Shown piece after piece: positions 44,981-57,413 of a stretch of 64,000 nucleotides of DNA. Both the position numbers and the translations under genes were made by a program. The stretch lies in the NCBI GenBank assembly GCA_023678885.1, contig CM042955.1, positions 19,603,835 through 19,667,834 on the forward strand, in the 5' to 3' direction. Origin of the DNA: Pogostemon cablin. Its lineage: Eukaryota; Streptophyta; Magnoliopsida; Lamiales; Lamiaceae. Under the pieces are notes generated by a model. It made no database searches, had not been told where the DNA came from, and worked only from the letters and a program-made list of their open reading frames with translations. Each line of letters opens with the position of its first letter. The stretch's first letter is position 1.

Positions 44981-46350
44981 TACTATTTTACTATAAGATC
45001 ATTACATATCATTGTCATCGTAATAAAAATTTGAAAAAGGAAATGTTAGGTAAACCAATGATTAGATAGATCCATTTTAATTTTAAAAGTGGATTGAGTT
45101 ACACTAATATTAGTCCACCACAACCCATCAGAGTTTGATTATGTTATTGATAAGTTGGGATATTTATTGAGCGGTTTATTTGTGAGACAACCATTAAATA
45201 AATTTTAATAGGACCTAACAAATTTCAATGTGTCAAACTCATCATAATATTTTTATATGAATTAAAAAAAAAGAAACTTAAATAAAGTAAAATAAAAAAT
45301 GTTATCAAAATGACATTCCACGATTTATAAAGGTGTTATTTTTAACTTATTTATATGCAGTGGATTGTTATTATTATTATTATTTTAAATGCGTTGGGTT
45401 GTTATTAGTAGATCACATTGAGGAAACTCGCATAAAACAGGTTATATTTGAGCCATATTTTTAATTAGAGCAAATCATTTGCATGGTGAAATATTTGTGG
45501 GGCAGATTAGTGATGGATTTTATTTTTTTTTTAGATTGTATGGATTAGCCAACGGTATTAGCCATATTTTGACGTCTTTAGAGTTATTTTGTTAAATTTT
45601 AAAACATAAAAAATAAATTTAAAAAAATAGAAATATTAAGGACTGGCTAAAAATGAGACAAACTCAAATGATTAAAATATTTATTTTTCTCGCCTTGTCA
45701 TAAATATCATGTGGCATTATCCGCTATGTGACATGCTCTAGCATGTAATTTGATTAAATTATTGAATGTTGAAAAATTAAACTATTAAAGGAAATTAGGA
45801 TCCAAACTATGAGGTTTTACATGCAAAAGTTTCAATTTACACTTTAGATTAATATTTTCATTGGGAACTGATTTTTTTTTTTTCATGAGTAATTTGAAAT
45901 GCAAACTGGAACACTAATTAATGAGCAATTGATTTGATAGATAGAAACTTTTAAGAGAGTAAAAATTGTGCAGAACTTAAATTTTTTTTCCTCTCTCTCT
46001 TTCTTTCTTTTTAAACAACTTGTGCTCAAATATTTGATTCATGTATACAAGTTATTAACTATTCAATTAAATTCAGCAGATTTTTTTATTATATAAAATA
46101 GTATATTCTTTTAAGTAAAAAATAAATAAAAATAATAATAGAGTATCATTCAAAATACAAATTAAGAAACAATTGCAATATGAAAGATCTCATGTCATGT
46201 ATATTATATACTTATCAATTTTCTATTAATTTTCGCAAATCTGAAAATTGGAACTTATAAGGAAATTTTCCATTTAAAAACCATTATAGTATTAAAGTAG
46301 TATATATATAATTCAGTTATTATTAATAGTAAGTATTATAGTCTATAGAG
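44981..46350. other. AT-rich intergenic stretch
   Basis: No gene recognised. Includes an ATT repeat near 45370-45385 and a CT-rich tract near 45992-46010. Confidence 0.4.
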
Positions 46351-46359
46351 GTGCGTATT

Positions 46360-46817
46360 AGGGGTGCTAACGGGTTGAGTTTTGTGTCTACATGATAGTG
46401 ACACGACACGATAAGGGAAAACCCGAACACGATACGATAAGAAATTGTTCCAACACGACACGAACACGAAAAATAACGGGTTGACACGACATAACACGAT
46501 AACAACACGATAAGAAAATAAAAAATAAAAAAATAAAAGATACTAATTAAAATAAATAAATTTTTTAAATAAATATATTTTAAAATTATTATTAAGTATT
46601 TTTATCATATATTTGTCAATTTTATATTTATATTGAATTGTTAACGGGTTAATGGGTCATTTTTTAATATTAATCGTGCTTAACGGGTTGACACGAACCC
46701 GACATGAAATTTTCGTGTCCTTATTGGGTTGACAAGATAATGACACAAACCCAATAAAATCAAACATTAACCCGCAATTATCGTGTGATATCGTGTCATA
46801 TCAGGAATTGACACCCT
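46360..46817. mobile_element. hAT-like MITE rich in ACACGA motifs
   Basis: TAGGGGTGCTAACGGG at the left and TTGACACCCTAG at the right are inverted hAT-type ends. The interior repeats ACACGA/TCGTGT and AACGGGTTGACACGA many times, as hAT subterminal regions do. No clean 8-bp duplication is visible. Confidence 0.6.
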
Positions 46818-48400
46818 AGTTCCTAGGGTAGGCCCATTCATGATTATCGATTTTTCTTTATTTTTTTTAATCTTCTTTTCTAGTTATGGAAGTTCGCTAA
46901 ATCATTCTTGAATTTATTCACATGTGAACTTAAATTCAAGATTTAATTAGTGTGAATTAGTACATGTCATGGCCTACAATTTATTTAATTAGAGGCCGTA
47001 CACGTCATTCTTCATTCCCAAATATATATGAGAAGGTAGAAAATGAGAATTTGCAATGTAGACATTATGGTTTATTTGTTTTTTACTGCATCTTTTATTA
47101 TAAATAGTTGATAAATGATAAATGACATATGGGTGAGAGCTAAAATTTGTACTCTAAAATAAAAATACAACTCAAAGTGGAAATGGAAATATTTTTTTAT
47201 CATGCACGTGTCACTAATCTAATAAGTGTAACTGGTAATTTAACCTAAAAAAATATATCACCACATCAAAGTGAAGTGAGACATTAAGCATCTCTTTTTG
47301 AAGTTTAGATAAATTCTTAATCTATCTTAGTAATGTAAGACAACGAACAACCAAAAATATTTTCATCTTTACTAAAATTATAATTAAGTGTTGGATATTG
47401 TTCCATTTTTGAGTTGCAACAATTGCTGAGTATATATATATTGAAATATTTCTAGTTAGTGTGCTTTTAATTCCCCATCACTGTGCTTCATACTTTGTTT
47501 GTTAATGAAATTAAATTCTGTAACTATTAAATTTCTGAAAAAATATTGTATTTATTATAATGTAATTATTAGATGTCTCACCTTCTTTTTGAATCAGGGG
47601 TATTGACTACGGCCCTCTCGCCATAATTCTTGAAATCCGAATCTTCTGAAAATTTAAGAATTTTAGAACGACTACAAAAAGTTGTATTTTAATCTTCTTC
47701 TGAATTTTTTTTTCTTCTGAAATATATTTCGTTCCACGTTAGTATAACAATAGTTCTACGTTTAAATTTTTGTAAAATATATATTTTTAAAACTATTTGT
47801 TAAAAATTTTTCATTAATATATTATTATAGATTTAAAAGTGATTTTAAAATTTAGAGTCTAACTATTAGGGTGCACCGATGCACTTGTAAAATTTAAACC
47901 GTTAGATTTTTTTATATTTAATCTTAACTTTAAATTTAAATTAGTAAGTTAGATTTTATGATATTTAATATTGAACTTTAAATTTAAATTAGTAACTAAC
48001 TTTTTAAATTAAATCATTAATATTATACCCTACAATAAAATTTAAACTCATAAACTAAAGGGCGCACCGCTTCACCCCATAATTGCCCTAAATTTGATAT
48101 TATATGTGAAAAAATAATATTCAATTCATCTCAAGATTGGATTATGTTTAATGATTCATAATATTTAATAAAATTGATTTTTTGACTAATAAATATTTTT
48201 ACTTTAAGATGTATTTTAATATTTTTAAATAATAAATAAAATGTAATATAATATTATGTATGTTTGTTAAAAATAATAAATTTAAAATTAAATTAACTTA
48301 AGATTTACTCGATAATTTTTTTTAATTATTACAACAAAATTGAGCAAGTCTTACGTATAAGAGTTAAGCTATTGTGTGTTTTTTTTAACTTCCTTATTTA
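46818..48400. other. AT-rich intergenic stretch
   Basis: No gene seen. About 47865-48085 begins GGGTGCACCGATGCAC and ends GCGCACCGCTTCACC and may be a decayed TIR element. Confidence 0.4.
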
Positions 48401-48700
48401 AAAAGAGCTACTCTCTTGTAAGACGGGTATATATAAGACGAGTTATGAGACATGTCGATCCATTGTTAAAGTATGATTGTTAATATGTAAAGTACATAAT
48501 TGGTAGTTAAAGTATGTTTGTAGCGAATTATATTATAACACTCTAAAAATATACTTTAATCCATTATTCATTATACTTTAGAAAAATACACTTTAACTAA
48601 CAATATACATACTTTACATATATAACAATAATACTTTAATAATTGATCGATCCGTCTCACAATCGGTCTCACATAATAACCGTCTCACAAGAGACTTTGT
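48401..48700. mobile_element. MITE, same family as 21902-22163
   Basis: Left CTACTCTCTTGTAAGACGGG and right CCGTCTCACAAGAGACTTTG are inverted relatives; the core repeats AAGTATG/CATACTT. Confidence 0.6.
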
Positions 48701-48749
48701 CATTTAGACATTTGTATGTCAACCATCTTACCTTAAAATGCTCAAAAAT

Positions 48750-51027
48750 TACTTCATCCGTCCCCAAAGAGGGTTTTTTCCATATTGGGCGTCTCACCCA
48801 AAGAGTCTTATTTCTATTTTTGCACACATGGGACCCATACACACACCCACTGATACAATTAAAATATATATGAGATCCACACTCTCACTAATACAACTAC
48901 CCACTACACATTAAATAATAATTGATGGCGTTTTCTCAACACATAATTAATCCTCAAGTATGAAGAATGTTATTATAACTTAGATAAGCGATCAAGTTAA
49001 ATATCGAACCCAAAGAACGACGTATTATCAATTTAATTATTTGCTATATTAATTAAGACAAGGGCAATAAGGTTTGAGAGTTTTAATCTAATAACTAATA
49101 TGCTGAAAATTAAATAACAAATAAAATAAAATAAGTACTAGAAGAATACGAATGTGATTCAAGAATGGAGAATAGGTAGCCCTAGGGAAATTCGATTTCA
49201 CTCATTAATTTCTCTTTCGTGTATTAATGTCCGACTCTACCTCGTGGAATATGGACGCATCACTAAGTCATGCAAATCTACTCTATAGACACAAGTAAAT
49301 ATACGTGTAACATGTGTGAATAACCTTGGAGCAAGAGATATAATTTTATCCCCCCTTTCTAGGTACTATCAATATAAATTATTTCCCCTTAGGATTGCTA
49401 CTCTAACCCGATATGATCTCCCTTTATAGGTATTATAAAATTAACCTCTTCATCCAACTTATTAACCCGAATTTAATTCAATTAATAAACATTCATATAT
49501 GATAGTTCTAATGAAGTTTCGGAGTCCCCTAACTTAGAATCATAACATAGAATCCTATTCAGCAGTGAACACACTCAATCAATAACTAAGATGAACATTC
49601 GGACTCTATTCAACAGTTAATGATGCACAAAACAACTCTCGGAGTCCCCTAACTTAGAATCATAACATGGAATCCTGTTCAGCAGTGAACGCGCTCAATC
49701 AATAACCAAGATGAACATTCAGACTCTATTCAACAGTTAATGATGCACAAAACGACTCTGAATATGGATTAAGAAAGTATGGTCTTATATAAAATAAACC
49801 ACAAGTAGTGTTGTACGATGTATACACACGAAAGTTCAATTAATTCATAAAACCTTCAAAACCCTAGACTACCAAAACCGTTCTAGTCCATGATGCTACG
49901 AAGAACAATATGGGGGTTGGATAGATCTTACCCATATTTTGGAAAATACAAGATAAATTAGAAAATGAATAAAATCCTAGATGTGGGAGTCATCGTGTAT
50001 TTCTTCGTCTTGAATCCTCCTCTTGGTTATCCTCTTGATTCAGCAGATGAATCTTCAAAGTGATGGATGGATGGAGGAAAGGATGTGGATGATGGTTGGG
50101 GGGTGATCCCCCCTTGTGGGGTGGTGTAGGATGGATATGTTGCGGTTCTTCCTTGTCATGATTTGCATCCCCTTTTATACTTGTAAGCTCTCCTAATGGA
50201 CCTTGGATGAGTTTTTCTTGGAAAACACGAAAATACACGCTACTGGAGGTACGGAATTACCAAAAATAGAATTCTGTGTCCCCACTCGACCAAATAGTCT
50301 TGGTCGAGTGGGATTGGCTTTGGTCGACCGGCATAACTGTGTGCGGATCCGAAAATTTTATGCCGCTCGACCGTCGCTCGACTAAAATGTCTTGGTCGAG
50401 CGGGCTTTCTTCAGGTCGAGTGGGGTTGCGCAGTATGACTGTTTCGCACATAACTTCCTCATTCAAACTCCGATTTGAGTGATTCGTGTGTTCACGCGAT
50501 CCTCTCTTCATTGACTTTCTATCCATATAAAGAAGTCAAAACAGTTCCAACATTTGAAGGTGTAACAATCAATGCAAAGTGACACCATCGTGCTGAGCAG
50601 AAACAGCTTGTGCAACATCACCATTTCGATCATAACTTTCTCGTTTGGACTCTGATTGAAGTGTTTTTTAAGTCAAAACGACCCTCTCTTCTGTGATTTT
50701 ACAACAGTTTTGAGCTCCACATGAATACAAAAAAATTACACAAACTAGACTTGCGTTTTTTCAGCATTCTTGCACAAGTTGCACATTTTCTCCAACTTTG
50801 CACTTTTGATCATTTTTCCACTTAAAACACAATAAAACACCTCAAACATGCATTTTCTCAAATATATTGAATATAAGACACTTGTGCTAATATATGACAA
50901 CAATTCCCATAAAAAAATGTTAAATTGAATACTAAAAAACATGCTTGTTTTCACTCTTATCAATAATACTCCTTAATTAACATGCAAAAAGTAAAAAAAT
51001 CCTCTTTGGATAGGAAGGAGGGAATAT
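48750..51027. mobile_element. Stowaway-like MITE split by solo LTR
   Basis: The left half (48750-48922) starts with CATCCGTCCCC and has the usual CCACTACACATTAAATAAT core. The right half (50963-51027) ends AGGAAGGAGGGA. A 2,040-bp insertion separates them. Confidence 0.7.
48923..50962 (-). mobile_element. Solo LTR of Ty3/gypsy-like (Tat/Athila type) element
   Basis: 2,040 bp from TGATGGCG to CTCTTATCA, with the exact 5-bp duplication ATAAT at 48918-48922 and 50963-50967. No primer site, polypurine tract or coding sequence, and no second LTR, so it is best read as a solo LTR. On the minus strand the start (TGATAAGAGTGAAAAC) and the end (GGATTAATTATGTG near TTGAGAAAACGCCATCA) look like the long LTRs of Tat/Athila-type elements as I know them. 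An internal 123-bp tandem duplication lies at about 49512-49760, and TGGTCGAG motifs cluster at 50285-50430. Confidence 0.75.
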
Positions 51028-51351
51028 GCTATCTGTTTATAGATATTTATCTTGCATAGAGATATCAATGGGCTAAAGCGGACGGGTAGTTAAATACTCA
51101 GATTCAAATCCATTTATTTATCGTGGTTCTGAGCAGTCCCGTATAGGTTGGGGGTGGGTCAGCCATGTTTTGGCTCATTTTATTTATTTTATTTTAAATA
51201 TCTATAATTATTATAAATAATATGTAATATATATTATTTCATTTAATTAATCGTTATATAAATAGCATGTATTTTTTTACTTTAGTAAATCAATTAAGCA
51301 TATATATCTTTATGAATAATATATATAATATAAAAATATAAATAAAATATA
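51028..51351. other. AT-rich intergenic stretch, possible MITE remnant
   Basis: A GC-richer block at 51065-51170 (GGCTAAAGCGGACGGGTAG) resembles hAT-like MITE interiors, but I cannot pair its ends. Confidence 0.35.
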
Positions 51352-51634
51352 CTCCCTCCATCCCACAATAAACTTCACACTTTCCGTTTTCGTACATCCC
51401 ACAATAATTTACACCACCCAAAAAAGGAAACATCACATCAATTTCTAACTTTAAAAGTTCATCTTAATTACAAATTTACCACTCTTACCTAACACACATA
51501 ACATATTTTATAATTTATTTATTACATAAAAAGTCTACATTACCCTCCAAAAGTCAATAAAGTTAGTCAAAAAGTAATTTTTCTTAAACTCCATGTGTAC
51601 AGTAACGGTGCAAGCTTCTTTGGGACGGAGGGAG
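51352..51634. mobile_element. Stowaway-like MITE, second subfamily
   Basis: 283 bp, ends CTCCCTCCATCCCACAATAA and TTTGGGACGGAGGGAG, TA at both sides. Confidence 0.75.
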
Positions 51635-51771
51635 TACATATTATACACATGATATGTATTATATATATAATGTGAATATTAAACGGGGCAAATTGAACAA
51701 ATTGGGATATCACTACTACTTAGACCAGCTCCATTCTCGATACGAGTCAGGTCGGATCCGCACCCAAATAT

Positions 51772-52390
51772 TACGAATGCAATCGAATCGAGTCGAGCTG
51801 AACAATACTAGACTTGAGTATCGTTTGTTAAGGATTATTGAACTCGAGTCCGAGCTCGAACTTGTTAAGAAAAAAAATATCGAGCTCGAACTCAAACTGT
51901 TTGTTGAGGCACACGAACGTGTTCACAAATACATAAAGTAACTTGTTCCTGAATATTTTTCATTAACATTTAAATATTTTTGTTCGTATATATTAAAAGA
52001 ACGTTTCATTTAGAAACATCTAATGTTATTCATAATATTATATAAACAAACTAATAAAATGTAGTAATAAACGTTAAAAATATATTTAAATATTTAAATA
52101 ATCACTTAAGTTATTATTATATTTGTATTGTTTAATATAAAATATTTAATTATTGAATATAAATAAATAAGTAATACATAATATTAAAAAATAATTATAA
52201 AATTTACGAACACGTTTGCGAGCCATTAACGAATATGTTCGCGAACTTTCGAGTCGAACACTCTTAGGCTTGAGTTTGATTTGATAAACTTTCGAGCTCA
52301 AAATTCAAAGGTTAACGAACGAGCTCGAACGAACATTTTATCGAATCGAGAATCGAAATTCACAAACAGTTTAGTTCGCTTACATTCCTA
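51772..52390. mobile_element. hAT-type MITE with exact 8-bp TSD
   Basis: 619 bp, ends TACGAATGCAA and TTACATTCCTA, flanked by CCAAATAT at 51764-51771 and 52391-52398. A diverged sister of 40400-41063 along its whole length. Confidence 0.85.
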
Positions 52391-52398
52391 CCAAATAT

Positions 52399-52911
52399 CA
52401 TTCACAAATACTAGTATAAATCGAGTTAACGGTATAAATCTTGTGATCTCCCCATTCAATCATTTATACTCTATTAGTCCATGTATTAATAAGATGTTTA
52501 AATTAAGGAATACCACATTATTTATAAAAATTTATTACGTAAACTCAATTTACAAGATATTAACTCAATATCGAGCTAAGGTGATCGAGCCATTCTTTAC
52601 CTCCCTAATCTTACAATTAGGTGACGAATACACAATTTTTTTACAATTTCAATTACAAATTAATTTTATTTAATAGTACTGTTGATTGAAATACTGCATG
52701 TAAACAATTTCAATTACAATTAATTTCATTTAATAGTTTTTGCCAAATGCAAAATATAGCCAGGTAATGTTAAAATCAGAATTTTCTTAATATCTTTATT
52801 ATAAACATTAAATATTGAACTATGGAGTATTTTTTAAATATGCTTATGAAATTTGTTAACCCTTTTCTTCTTTTTCACATTGGCAGGGTAAATAAAGTAG
52901 AGAATCCAGAT
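52399..52911. other. AT-rich intergenic stretch
   Basis: No gene recognised. The open frame over 52281-52673 spans the MITE end and has no domain. Confidence 0.4.
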
Positions 52912-53597
52912 TAGGGATGGCAGTTACTAGGATTTTCCCGGATACCCGATCCGACCAAACCCTAATGGGACGGGTTCTTGTACCTATAATCGGGTTTGGA
53001 ACGGGTTTGGGAAAAAATAAAAATTCCTATTAGGGTTCGGGCAGGATTCGGGTAGACCCCCTCGGGTACCCGCTACCCGAACCCGTATAAAGAAGCGGAT
53101 AAGGGTAGCGGGTACCCGCATATATCCGTCCCATTTACTTGTATGTATGTATTTTTTAGAGGATTCGAACACTCAACCTCATTAAAAAAAATATCCGTTC
53201 ATCGTTTAGACACAAGTATCTTGTTATATGTTTTAATATTTAAATACATTTACAAATCATTAATCTAACCTATCATTTTATTTTATTTGTATGTTATTTA
53301 AAGTTTGAATTGAAGATCTTTAAACTTGTGTGGTGATTTTATGTCATGTTTTAATTATTATTGTTTAATGTTGTAGACACATTTATTTAAATGTTTGAGA
53401 TTTGAAATTTATATTTTAAGTTTTATAAAAAAGTTTGACGGGTTCGAGTACCCGCGGATAGAAACAATCGGGTTCGAAACGGATACGGATATTTCAATAA
53501 TATTTTAAACAGGTAATGAGATGGATACAGGTAGTGGTATTCTTAACGGATACGAGTTCGGGTACCAAAAAAATGCGGGTACTCTATCCGCTGCCAT

Positions 53598-54294
53598 CAG
53601 GGGCGGACCCAATGGGGTTCATGGGGGTACAACTGTACCCCCAAAATGAAAATATACTCCAATGTATTTATGTAGTAAAAATATTATAATCATTAAAATT
53701 TATAGTTATAAAATTAATTTTAGGGTAATATTGCATGACACTTCCACACGTGATATTATTTAATATTATTTTAATTAATTATCAATTTTTATTAAAGATA
53801 TTATTATTATTTTTTAAAAATATTGGCACTTTTTATTTATACTATAAATTATTTATAAAATAATTATATGCACCACTATGATTTTTATTTAACCTGAGTA
53901 TAACTTTTTATTAAAATGTTATCCTTTTTTAGCTATCTCACAAAGATAATATACGAAAATAATGCAAAAGATCCTATGTGTTCTTACGTTAACCTTTAAA
54001 AGCTATATCTTGCATCTTATATACTCCCTCCACCCCATATAAATGGTTGTTTTTTCTTTTTGCACGTGGATTGGGTAGTATCATTATTTAATGTGTAGTG
54101 AGTAGTAGTATAAATGAGTGTGTGAGCCCATATTTTAATCGTATTGGTGGGTGGGTGTTGGTTCTATGTGTGTAAAAAATGACTCTTTTGATGAAAAGCC
54201 CAAAGTGGAAAAAATGAATCATTTGAAGGGGACGGAGGGAGTATGACTATAATAATTTCGTACCCCCATATATAAATTTCTGGGTCCGCCACTG
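53598..54294. mobile_element. Inner hAT MITE inserted in outer MITE
   Basis: Ends CAGGGGCGGACCCA and TGGGTCCGCCACTG, with the exact 8-bp duplication GCTGCCAT at 53590-53597 and 54295-54302. The duplication consists of the outer element's own terminus. Confidence 0.88.
54024..54241. mobile_element. Stowaway-like MITE inserted in inner hAT MITE
   Basis: 218 bp, ends CTCCCTCCACCCC and GGGGACGGAGGGAG, TA on both sides; third level of the nest. Confidence 0.8.
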
Positions 54295-54315
54295 GCTGCC
54301 ATCCCTAATCCAGAT

Positions 54316-55298
54316 AGATGTTGTGGGGTCAAGAAATAGAAATGTGCCCTGGAAAAAGGAAGAAATTGCAAATGAGCCCCTATAGTTTTGCCGTCAAATA
54401 GAGAGATTGCATGCCTCGGGAAGGCCAAGTTGTCCATTCATCACATCCCCTACTCTGACACTATTAATAATGCATGTGGGGTTTTCTTTCCAATTAAAGC
54501 CTGTCCATTTGACGGACCTTTTCACGCCGTTTATTTTCTTTTTCAAAAATTTCACAAACAATTTTTCATTTATCCGTTAATAAGATTTTTACTCTTTAAT
54601 CATTTATCTATTTTAAATTATTTACCATCTAAGAATACGAAGAATTTCAGTTCAATAGCATCACAATAGATGATAGGTTTAACAATGACAACTCTATTAA
54701 AACGCACGTGACTTACTTTATCAATTATATTTATTATTTAAAAATAAATTTTATTCTTAAAAAATTAATAAAACTGATCAATAATGTAACTATTCTTAAA
54801 CTTTATATCATCAGTAAAGATAAAGGAATTTTCGAAATGGAGAAAGTATACTTTAATAATTTAATTAATAAAAACATCGGATATAATATTTTAGAGATAG
54901 TTATCATTAGGTACAATATATATCAAATTTACTATTACACAAATCTAAAATCATTACTCTTAACTATATTTTATGGTTGATTGTCAATTTTACCCAAATT
55001 CCAACAAAGTGCACGAAATGCATATTTTCCCCCAAAATTCCATTTTGCACCTAAATCTCGCAATTAATGTCACTTTTTTGAGATCAATTTTTGAGTAGAT
55101 GCATAAAGTGCAATTTTTTCCCCTAAATCCAATTTCTCTCCCAATTCACGCAATTAATGGAATCTTCCAAGTGCGATTCTGCTCATACACAACCTCCTAT
55201 TATTTGGTGCAATCGTCAATTGTTTGTAGAAATATTTGAGGAAGATATTTCATTATCAAATTGAAATCGTGTGGAAATTATACTTCCTACTATTATTT
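54316..55298. other. Intergenic stretch without a supported gene
   Basis: About 54316-54560 is less AT-rich, but I see no domain or splice structure. The rest is AT-rich; 55000-55170 has repeated GCACGAAATGCA/AATTTCTC-type low-similarity repeats. Confidence 0.35.
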
Positions 55299-55480
55299 AA
55301 TATGTAATAGATAGATGTATGTGTGGAGTGTGCTCATATTTAATATGTAATAGATAGATATATGTGTGGAGTGTGTGGATCTCATATAGTATTAAATGTG
55401 TTTAAATATTTAATATGTAATAGGTAGATGTATGTGTGGAGTGTGTGGATCTCATATAGTATTAAATGTATTTAAATAGG
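55299..55480. repeat. Three-copy tandem repeat
   Basis: Units beginning TATTTAATATGTAATAGATA and containing GTGTGGAGTGTG; the first copy is about 43 bp, the next two about 66 bp. Confidence 0.75.
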
Positions 55481-55821
55481 GAAATGTATATATTTGGTGC
55501 AAATCTTGAAATAGCAAAATATATACTTTTTCGCGGATCGGAGAATATCAAATATCTCGATGGATTAAGGAAAGTTTTGAATTTTGAAACTGAAGAAGAA
55601 GGGTGAGAAGTGGAATAGATATGTTGATAGAATTTATTTTTGATTAATGCTATATTGGGTATTTCAATATTTTATATTGTATCTACAATTAATTTATTTT
55701 GAATAATGTATCATAAAATAATAATATGTAGTAACTGTATATCTAATAGTAATAATTTTAATATTTTAATATAAAATAAAGATTTGTATTTATGTTGTGG
55801 GTGACACCAAGAACACATAGT

Positions 55822-56013
55822 AGTTATTTTATATAAGCCTAATAAGATAAAAATTAGTATTATTGGGGTGTGACATCAAATTACAAATATTAATATGAGA
55901 TGAATAGAGTAATTTTAGTTATTTTATATAAGCCTAATAAGATAAAAATTAGTATTATTGGGGTGTGACATCCAAATTACAAATATTAATATGAGATGAA
56001 TAGAGTAATTTTA
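55822..56013. repeat. Two-copy tandem repeat, about 95-bp unit
   Basis: TATTTTATATAAGCCTAATA through GAATAGAGTAATTTT occurs twice in tandem with one indel. Only AT-rich sequence separates it from the previous array. Confidence 0.8.
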
Positions 56014-56169
56014 AATTGCAGGCAAAACTATACCACTCTCACAAATTAAATATCAATACAAACAATTTAAATATATTTTTTTTAAAACCAAAATTTCCAA
56101 AATGATCCATTATACTCCTCCCACCAAAATAAAAAAAAAATTCTAAGTATCTACCCACACACCCTACAC

Positions 56170-56300
56170 CATTGCCGACCTACATCGGAACCGATGTGGG
56201 TGACCTACAACGTAACCTACACCGGAACCAATGTGGGTGGATCTATGTAGGTGACCTACACCGGAACTGAGGGTGGACCCGTATGGGTGACCTACACCGA
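56170..56300. repeat. Imperfect short repeats (CCTACACCGGAAC)
   Basis: GACCTACACCGGAAC and ATGTGGGTG motifs recur four to five times. GC-richer than the surroundings. Function unknown. Confidence 0.55.
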
Positions 56301-57130
56301 AATCTACACAGGGGATACATTGGATATTTAATTTTAAATGCAAAGATAAAAATCCAAAAAATTGCAATTGAGTAAAAAAAAATAACAAAAAAAAAGTATT
56401 GATAAAAATTTTACACAATAAATTTTGTGTATTATTTTAATTCTTCCAATCTTAAATGGTAGAATCACTTCCTATCACTACATTTTTTTTTATTTGCTCA
56501 CTTTTCAATTTCCATCATCAGAATTTAAAAATAAATAAATAAATAAATTATATTCTAAATAGATTGATTATCAATTTGAATTTTTTAAGAAGTTTTTTTC
56601 CAAAAACGAAGATGTATCATAATAAAATACTACTTTGAAGTTTAAACAACTTTCCTGAGTAGAATAACTCAGAAATTGCCAAACTGGCAAACTAACAGGA
56701 AATCAACCTATTTATATTAATTTGGAAATCATAAAATATGAAAATACCTAGGATTCGATTTATAAAATTATTTAACAATAATTATGGATAGACACGCGTC
56801 AATCATTTTTCTTCTTAAAATGATAATTCTTCTAATTGTATTGTCGACACTTGTTAATTAATTAGGTTGATTTTATTTAGTTTAGTTGTATAAAGAGGTG
56901 TCGATTCAATTCGAAATTATTAAGACGTGTTTCAATTTTATGGGTAGACATGATGTCTCAAATTCTTATAATTATTATTTGGACACTTTCGACTACTACA
57001 ATACCACTGAAATTAAAAAAAAGAAGAAGTAAATAATGGGCAAAAATTAATAGGAGATCATTGCATGAATTCAATTTGAGAAAAGATATTATTTTCCTTT
57101 CATTTTATATAATTTTTTTATTAGAAGATA
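56301..57130. other. AT-rich intergenic stretch
   Basis: No gene or element ends recognised. Confidence 0.4.
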
Positions 57131-57413
57131 CTCATTCCGTTGCATAATAAACTTCACACTTTCCATTTTTGTCTATACCATATTACACTTCATCATTAAA
57201 AAAAAAACTTTATCACATTAATCCCTACTCCTAAAAGTACATTTTAATTACAAATTTATTACTTCCACCTAATACACATAACATACTTTATAATTTATTT
57301 ACTATAATCTAAAAATACTATATTATCATCAAAAAGTCAATAAATTTGATCAATTTTTTTTTTAAAATTTTGTAACTACAGTAACAGTAAAATTTATTAT
57401 GAGATGGAGGGAA
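57131..57413. mobile_element. Stowaway-like MITE, second subfamily, diverged
   Basis: Ends CTCATTCCGTTGCATAATAA and TTATTATGAGATGGAGGGA after TA. The core has the same CTTCACACTTTCC start as 51352-51634. Confidence 0.65.

Larger units (their letters stand above)
52912..54307. mobile_element. Outer hAT MITE of a three-level nest
   Basis: Ends TAGGGATGGCAG and CTGCCATCCCTA, with ATCCAGAT at 52904-52911 and 54308-54315 as an exact 8-bp duplication. GGGTACCCGC-type subterminal motifs abound. It is interrupted at 53598-54294 close to its right end. Confidence 0.85.

Noticed and set aside
55299..56013. Centromere-like satellite
   Set aside because: Only two or three copies per array and differing units; too small and local to call satellite DNA.
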